This document shows positions 6,648 to 10,375 of a DNA stretch of 10,375 nt, piece after piece. How positions within the stretch are numbered: position 1 is the first letter of the stretch; each line of letters starts with the position of its first letter. The position numbers and the translations under genes are program-made. The notes under the pieces were generated by a model. It did not search any database. It saw only the letters and a program-made list of their open reading frames with translations, and was not told the DNA's origin. The DNA is taken from NCBI GenBank assembly GCA_030689795.1, contig JAUYEO010000159.1:1-10375 (forward strand). The letters are read 5' to 3'. This DNA comes from Desulfobacterales bacterium. Its GTDB lineage: Bacteria; Desulfobacterota; Desulfobacteria; Desulfobacterales; RPRI01.

Positions 6648-8021
6648 TTAAAGAATATACCTGCTTAAGTCCTCATTGTCCTTAATATCTTTCAATTTGT
6701 TTAAAACCGCTTTTACATCAATAACAACGTCGCTGCCGTTCATGTCCGGCGCATCAAAAAGGATATCTTCGAGCAGGCGCTCCATGATCGTATGAAGCCT
6801 TCTTGCTCCGATATTCTCCGTGTGGTTGTTGACCTCTTCGGCTATTCTCGCAATCTCTTCGATTGCGTCCGGTTCAAAAGCAACATTAACACTCTCCGTT
6901 TTCAGCATGGCAATGTATTGAGTCAGGAGGGCATTTTTAGGTTCCGTCAGAATCCTGACAAACTCTTTCTGTCCGAGCGCTTCAAGTTCAACACGGATAG
7001 GAAACCGCCCCTGAAGTTCAGGTATCAGATCCGACGGTTTAACCGAATGGAATGCTCCCGAGGCGATAAAAAGAACATGATCTGTTTTTACGGGACCGTA
7101 TTTTGTCGCAACAACACTTCCTTCAACAATCGGAAGAAGATCCCGCTGCACTCCCTCCCTGGATACATCCGGGCCTGAGCCTCCGTTCTTCCCCACAATC
7201 TTGTCGATTTCATCTATAAAAATAATTCCGGATTGCTCGACTTTTGAAATCGCATTTTTCACAACCCTGTCCATGTCGACAAGGCGCTGGGATTCTTCCT
7301 GGGCCAGTAACTCCATCGCCTCGGAAACTTTTACCTTGCGCTTCTTAGTGGATTTAGGCATCAGTCCGCCCAGCATCTCCTTGAAGTTCATTCCCATCTC
7401 TTCCATGCCGAGGGTGGAAAATATTTCTATAACAGGCGTTTGCCTTTCCGATACATCAAGGTCGATAATCCGGTTGTCAAGCTTTCCTTCACGGAGCATG
7501 GCGCGAAGCTTGTTCCTCGTCGATGACGATTCGTCGTTTTCAGAAGTAACGAGCTCCAGTCCGGTTTCAGCCGTTTCATCTCTTTTATCGGCCTGCTGCC
7601 GTCCGGGTTTGGGAAGAAGGATATCGAGCATTCTTTCTTCCGCAAGGCTTAGTGCCTTTTCCCTTACAGATTCCTGCTCTTTCGATCTGACCAGAGTCAC
7701 GGTCAGTTCGACAAGATCTCTTACCATGGATTCCACATCACGCCCGACATATCCGACTTCGGTGAACTTAGACGCTTCCACCTTGTTGAAAGGCGAATCC
7801 GTAAGCTTTGAGAGTCTTCTTGCAATCTCCGTCTTTCCGACTCCCGTCGGGCCTATGAGTATTATGTTCTTCGGAGCAATCTCATCGCGGAGATCTTCAG
7901 GCACCTGCTGCCTGCGCCAGCGGTTTCTCAAGGCTATGGCAACCGATCGCTTGGCTTTATGCTGGCCTATTATATATTTATCAAGTTCCTTAACTATTTC
8001 GGATGGTTTTAAACTGTTCAT
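6648..8021 (-). CDS. hslU: HslU, ATPase/unfoldase subunit of HslUV protease
   Basis: HslU is an AAA+ hexameric unfoldase that binds, unfolds and threads substrates into the HslV chamber. The 457-residue product has all landmarks. The N-terminal PSEIVKELDKYIIGQ is at 6-20, and Walker A GPTGVGKT is at 57-64. The pore loop GYVGRD (90-95) has Tyr91 as substrate paddle. A charged, variable I-domain covers about 110-245, Walker B is IIFIDEID (266-273), ELQGRFPIRVEL (335-346) carries the arginine-finger region, and sensor-2 is IGARRLH (404-410). The C-terminus ends LSRYIL, the tail that inserts between HslV subunits and activates them. It starts 4 nt after hslV, so the two are cotranscribed; argB follows after 17 nt, linking the protease to the arginine genes. 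Confidence 0.98.
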   Translation of the reverse strand: MNSLKPSEIVKELDKYIIGQHKAKRSVAIALRNRWRRQQVPEDLRDEIAPKNIILIGPTGVGKTEIARRLSKLTDSPFNKVEASKFTEVGYVGRDVESMVRDLVELTVTLVRSKEQESVREKALSLAEERMLDILLPKPGRQQADKRDETAETGLELVTSENDESSSTRNKLRAMLREGKLDNRIIDLDVSERQTPVIEIFSTLGMEEMGMNFKEMLGGLMPKSTKKRKVKVSEAMELLAQEESQRLVDMDRVVKNAISKVEQSGIIFIDEIDKIVGKNGGSGPDVSREGVQRDLLPIVEGSVVATKYGPVKTDHVLFIASGAFHSVKPSDLIPELQGRFPIRVELEALGQKEFVRILTEPKNALLTQYIAMLKTESVNVAFEPDAIEEIARIAEEVNNHTENIGARRLHTIMERLLEDILFDAPDMNGSDVVIDVKAVLNKLKDIKDNEDLSRYIL

Positions 8022-8025
8022 ATTT

Positions 8026-8556
8026 TCAAAGTTCTTCTATGGTTATTTTATCATTAGTATATACGCACAGAGAGGAAGCTATTTTCATCGACTCTTCAGC
8101 GATCTCCCTTGCGCCGAGATCGGAGTACTTCATAAGAGCCGAAGCTGCCGCCTGCGCGCCTACTCCCCCTGATCCTATCCCGATTACACCCTCATCAGGC
8201 TCTATAACATCCCCGTTTCCTGAAACAAGAAACATTCTTGTGCTGTCAACGGCTATCATGAGGGCTTCAAGACGCCTTAAATACTTGTCGGTCCGCCAGT
8301 CCTTTGCAAGCTCAACAGCGCTTCTTGTAAGATTTCCGTTATAGCGCTCAAGCTTTCCTTCAAGACGCTCCGAAAGATTCATGGCATCCGCGGTAGCTCC
8401 CGCAAATCCGACTATGATGGTGTCGTTGTATATCCTTCTTACCTTTTTAGCAGTATGCTTCACCACGATATTGTTCAAAGTTACCTGTCCGTCACCGGCA
8501 ACCGCTACCTTTCCTTTATGCCTTACGGCAAGAATCGTCGTTCCGTGGAAATGCAT
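8026..8556 (-). CDS. hslV: HslV, proteolytic subunit of HslUV protease
   Basis: HslV is a proteasome-beta-like threonine peptidase forming a double hexamer with HslU. From the chosen ATG (8556) it is 176 residues, the usual size. The short propeptide MHFHG is removed to expose the catalytic Thr6 of TTILAVR. GDGQVTL (21-27), KVRRIYND (38-45), FAGATAD (51-57), LAKDWRTD (83-90) and IGSGG (127-131) are family blocks, and the C-terminus is YTNDKITIEEL. The frame stays open upstream to 8655, adding 33 residues, but that part lies almost entirely inside the repeat element at 8581-8727 and would bury the catalytic threonine. AAGGAA 8 nt before 8556 supports the short form. It is followed by hslU at 4 nt. 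Confidence 0.97.
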   Translation of the reverse strand: MHFHGTTILAVRHKGKVAVAGDGQVTLNNIVVKHTAKKVRRIYNDTIIVGFAGATADAMNLSERLEGKLERYNGNLTRSAVELAKDWRTDKYLRRLEALMIAVDSTRMFLVSGNGDVIEPDEGVIGIGSGGVGAQAAASALMKYSDLGAREIAEESMKIASSLCVYTNDKITIEEL

Positions 8557-8564
8557 GGTTTGTT

Positions 8565-8570
8565 TTCCTT
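8565..8570 (-). promoter_or_regulatory. Ribosome-binding site that sets the hslV start
   Basis: The minus strand reads AAGGAA, 8 nt before the ATG at 8556. It lies immediately past the edge of the repeat element ending near 8576, so the element was inserted (or decayed) just short of the translation signal. It supports the 176-residue HslV over the longer open frame. Confidence 0.75.
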
Positions 8571-8580
8571 CATATTTGAC

Positions 8581-8727
8581 GGCTTCGTAAAAAGTCATTC
8601 TGCTGTGTTGCGCTTCATCTTTCGTCATTGCAGCGTACCAAAAAGTACGCTTCATTCCTCAAGATTCGCGCGCCTTGCATAATGAGCTTTTTACTTTGCC
8701 GTCTGAATTTAGACTTTTTACAAGACC
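8581..8727. mobile_element. MITE-like element with 16-bp imperfect terminal inverted repeats
   Basis: This 147-bp block lies between xerC and hslV. The left end GGCTTCGTAAAAAGTC (8581-8596) and the inverse of the right end GACTTTTTACAAGACC (8712-8727) agree at 13 of 16 positions, including an unbroken 10-bp core GTAAAAAGTC. Near the middle is a perfect palindrome, GCGTAC (8633-8638) and GTACGC (8645-8650), around a 6-nt loop. It has no coding capacity of its own, although it happens to stay open in the hslV frame. The structure fits a non-autonomous miniature element. It resembles repeats I recall from Desulfobacterota intergenic DNA, but this was not checked. No clear target-site duplication is visible (flanks TTGAC and TTAAT). 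A related end lies at 118-138. No transposase is in the window. Confidence 0.65.
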
Positions 8728-8744
8728 TTAATATTTTCCCGGTA

Positions 8745-9674
8745 TTATTTTCTGGGATGAGCCTTGTCATAAGTTTCCATCAGCCTGTCTATGCTTACAT
8801 GTGTGTACTTCTGAGTAGTAGAAAGGCTTTTATGCCCAAGAAGCTCCTGAACAACCCGCAGGTCGGCGCCTGCATCCAGCATATGAGTCGCAAACGAGTG
8901 CCGGAGGGCGTGCGGCGAAACAGGAACCGAAATGGAAAACTCTCTTACAAAATTTTCAAGTATCCGGGCAACGGATCTTGTAGTAAGACGCCCCTTATTC
9001 TTATTTAAAAAAAGCGGGCCGTTTTCATTCAATGTTCCGGTCTCTCCCCTTAACTTCTCCATGTAGGCCCTTATGGCGTCCATTGCCTTCCTGCCGATCG
9101 GGACAATCCGTTCTTTGCTGCCCTTTCCGAAAACCTTTATCACACTTTGGCTGAAATCGATACTCGAAGCATTCAGGCCGGAAAGCTCGGATACTCGTAT
9201 TCCAGTGGAATACATTGTCTCGAAAATGGCCCGGTTTCTCAAGCCCGGCAACGTATCCGTCCTTATCGAATCAAGCAGCCTGAACATCTCATCGACAGTA
9301 AGATACGCAGGTATGTTTTTATCCTGTTTCGGCGTCAATATCAAATCAGCCGGGCTGTTCTGTATAATTCCTTGCCTTACAAGATACCTGAAGAATGAAC
9401 GGAGTGCCGACAGCTTTCGCGCAATCGATTTTTTTTTGTTCCTCTTGTGCAGAAATCCGAGATATCCCCTTATCATCAGATGATCCGCATCTTCAACCAT
9501 GAACGGCATTTTATCTTCTTCCCCGTCCGATACCGCGCCTTCTGCCGCAAACGAGGCAAATTCGGTAAGATCGTTCCTGTAAGCGCGGCAGGTATTCGCC
9601 GAATACCCTTTTTCAGAAGCAAGGGTTTCGATAAAAGAGCCTGTCATTCCGTCAATAGGGTGTTTTCCCATCAT
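8745..9674 (-). CDS. xerC: XerC-type tyrosine site-specific recombinase
   Basis: This is a tyrosine recombinase of the XerC/XerD family, expected to resolve chromosome dimers at dif. The 309-residue product has an N-terminal SAM-like core-binding domain (about 9-105) and a C-terminal catalytic domain (about 120-300). All six catalytic residues are present with XerD spacing: Arg160 in TGIRVSEL, Lys184 in GKGSKER, His255 and Arg258 in SPHALRHS, His281 in LGHKSLSTTQ, and nucleophile Tyr290 in KYTHV. The start ATG overlaps the upstream phosphatase stop as ATGA; a second ATG follows immediately, and no strong ribosome-binding site is seen, so coupling is likely. Location next to hslVU is typical of chromosomal xerC and argues against an integron or phage integrase. 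XerD cannot be excluded from sequence alone. Confidence 0.9.
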   Translation of the reverse strand: MMGKHPIDGMTGSFIETLASEKGYSANTCRAYRNDLTEFASFAAEGAVSDGEEDKMPFMVEDADHLMIRGYLGFLHKRNKKKSIARKLSALRSFFRYLVRQGIIQNSPADLILTPKQDKNIPAYLTVDEMFRLLDSIRTDTLPGLRNRAIFETMYSTGIRVSELSGLNASSIDFSQSVIKVFGKGSKERIVPIGRKAMDAIRAYMEKLRGETGTLNENGPLFLNKNKGRLTTRSVARILENFVREFSISVPVSPHALRHSFATHMLDAGADLRVVQELLGHKSLSTTQKYTHVSIDRLMETYDKAHPRK

Positions 9675-10246
9675 TTACCATTAAAATCAATCAATGCTTC
9701 AAGCTCTTTCCAGTTACCAACCTCGACAAAAGGATGCTCCATCCTGTTCCACGGCTGCCTGAAAAGGACGGGCGTCACACCTTTCTCCTTTAATGCAAAA
9801 CATGTTTCCAGCCTGTCTTCCACAAAATATGAGATATTTTTTTCGAGCAGCACATCCGCCTTTGCTTCAAATGAGCCGGTAGCTACCACTTCCACTGAAG
9901 CCGGATCAAGAAGCAGAGTTTCCGATATCCAGCCATGTATCGGCCCGGGGTATGGTCTCGCGGTAACAAACAATAGCCGACCATGCCTGCTCATCCTTCT
10001 GAGTACACGTGCCGAACCTTCAATCGGTTTCAATGACGCGCTGTGTTTTCCGTCGAGTATCCTTACTATTATATCGCTTATTATTTCCGGTTTAAGATCG
10101 ATACATTCTTCAATATAATAGGATGAAATGTCTTCGTAATGTATATTGTCTATCTTATACTCATCCCTTGCAATGTCGATAAATAATGACATGGTATCCG
10201 CAAAAACGCCGTCTATATCAAAGGCCAATGATGCCGAATCGATCAT
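9671..10246 (-). CDS. HAD-superfamily hydrolase, 5'-nucleotidase (NT5C)-like
   Basis: This is a predicted 191-residue cytoplasmic phosphatase of the haloacid dehalogenase superfamily. Motif I is FDIDGVFAD (9-17), with nucleophile Asp10 and general acid/base Asp12. A small helical cap covers about 15-75. Motif II is FVTAR (93-97) with Thr95, motif III is probably Lys129, and motif IV is FVEDR (141-145) with Glu143/Asp144 for magnesium. The layout is closest to NT5C-type deoxyribonucleotidases and related uncharacterised HADs, so the substrate is not assigned. The ATG has an AGGTG ribosome-binding site 5 nt upstream. The stop overlaps the xerC start by 4 nt, making this the first gene of the series visible in the window. 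Confidence 0.8.
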   Translation of the reverse strand: MIDSASLAFDIDGVFADTMSLFIDIARDEYKIDNIHYEDISSYYIEECIDLKPEIISDIIVRILDGKHSASLKPIEGSARVLRRMSRHGRLLFVTARPYPGPIHGWISETLLLDPASVEVVATGSFEAKADVLLEKNISYFVEDRLETCFALKEKGVTPVLFRQPWNRMEHPFVEVGNWKELEALIDFNGK

Positions 10247-10267
10247 AAATACACCTGATAACTTGAT

Positions 10268-10273
10268 AGTATA
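10268..10273 (-). promoter_or_regulatory. Candidate -10 element upstream of the HAD gene
   Basis: The minus strand reads TATACT about 21 nt before the ATG, leaving room for a leader of about 15 nt that contains the AGGTG site (10252-10256). At 16-18 nt further upstream no good -35 is present, because that position is occupied by the GGACGCAGAT repeat. It is a weak call, supported only by the -10 match and its position. Confidence 0.25.
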
Positions 10274-10287
10274 AGAATTTCCTTTTG

Positions 10288-10375
10288 GGACGCAGATGAG
10301 CGCAGAAGTTTAGACTGAAGACTGTCAGTCTGTCCGCCACACTGTTTGGCGGATTAGCTAACAGCCTACAGCCTA
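10288..10375. repeat. Composite repeat region at the upstream window edge
   Basis: Three repeat families found elsewhere in the window are packed together here. GGACGCAGATGAGCGCAG (10288-10305) matches the inverse of 3400-3417 at 17 of 18 positions. AGACTGTCAGTCTGT (10319-10333) matches 4455-4469 at 14 of 15. The hairpin TCCGCCA-N7-TGGCGGA (10333-10353) has the arms and loop length of 606-626. The end carries a perfect heptamer pair ACAGCCT ACAGCCT (10361-10374). No coding sequence is seen. The stretch continues past the window. Confidence 0.7.

Noticed and set aside
7201..8172. Long plus-strand open frame (323 codons) opposite hslU and the end of hslV
   Set aside because: It is serine-rich, low in complexity, mirrors a highly conserved gene pair codon by codon, and has no recognisable domain. 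It is a shadow frame.
8026..8655. 209-residue HslV with N-terminal extension
   Set aside because: The extension lies mostly within a repeat element, buries the catalytic Thr, and the internal ATG at 8556 has the better ribosome-binding site.
8745..9674. Integron or phage integrase
   Set aside because: It has no integron-specific insert, no att sites or phage genes, and it sits beside hslVU as chromosomal xerC usually does.
9447..10118. Plus-strand open frame of 223 codons across xerC and the HAD gene
   Set aside because: It spans the antisense of two well-supported genes and has no domain features.

Overview
The window reads as chromosomal core DNA of a Gram-negative bacterium, most likely a Desulfobacterota (former Deltaproteobacteria) lineage of moderate GC. 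Three things point that way: the gene order xerC-hslV-hslU-argB-argD-argF-argG-argH-lipoprotein, the LptM-like start of the lipoprotein, and the style of the intergenic repeats. The lineage call rests on remembered gene order and is not proven here. All ten genes lie on the minus strand, so transcription runs from high to low coordinates. No RNA gene, CRISPR array, transposase or prophage gene was seen.

In transcription order: (1) a short HAD-type phosphatase overlaps (2) a XerC-type tyrosine recombinase by an ATGA junction. (3) A ~150-bp inverted-repeat element fills the gap before hslV. (4) hslV and hslU are 4 bp apart and encode a complete ATP-dependent HslUV protease. (5) argB follows 17 bp later and overlaps argD by ATGA. 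(6) argF, argG and argH follow, with repeat-filled gaps of 175 and 201 bp before argF and argG and 29 bp before argH. (7) A small outer-membrane-type lipoprotein with a fibronectin-III-like body ends the series. Window positions 1-134 hold further repeat sequence.

The arg genes cover N-acetylglutamate kinase, acetylornithine aminotransferase, ornithine carbamoyltransferase, argininosuccinate synthase and argininosuccinate lyase. The acetylglutamate synthesis/recycling steps (argA/argJ), argC and any argE are absent, so they must lie elsewhere. ArgB has the N-terminal helix and C-terminal signature of arginine-inhibited kinases, so feedback control is expected at that enzyme. No ARG box or riboswitch was recognised.

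The unusual content is between the genes. Nearly every gap longer than 30 bp is built from small repeats: a MITE-like element with 16-bp imperfect terminal inverted repeats (8581-8727), a related end at the lipoprotein stop codon (118-138), a TCCGCCA-N7-TGGCGGA hairpin that supplies the argH stop codon and recurs at 10333-10353, several heptamer-periodic tracts, and a GGACGCAGAT family in three places. These elements appear to trim or set gene ends and leaders without breaking any core gene. No new enzymatic or defence system was found.
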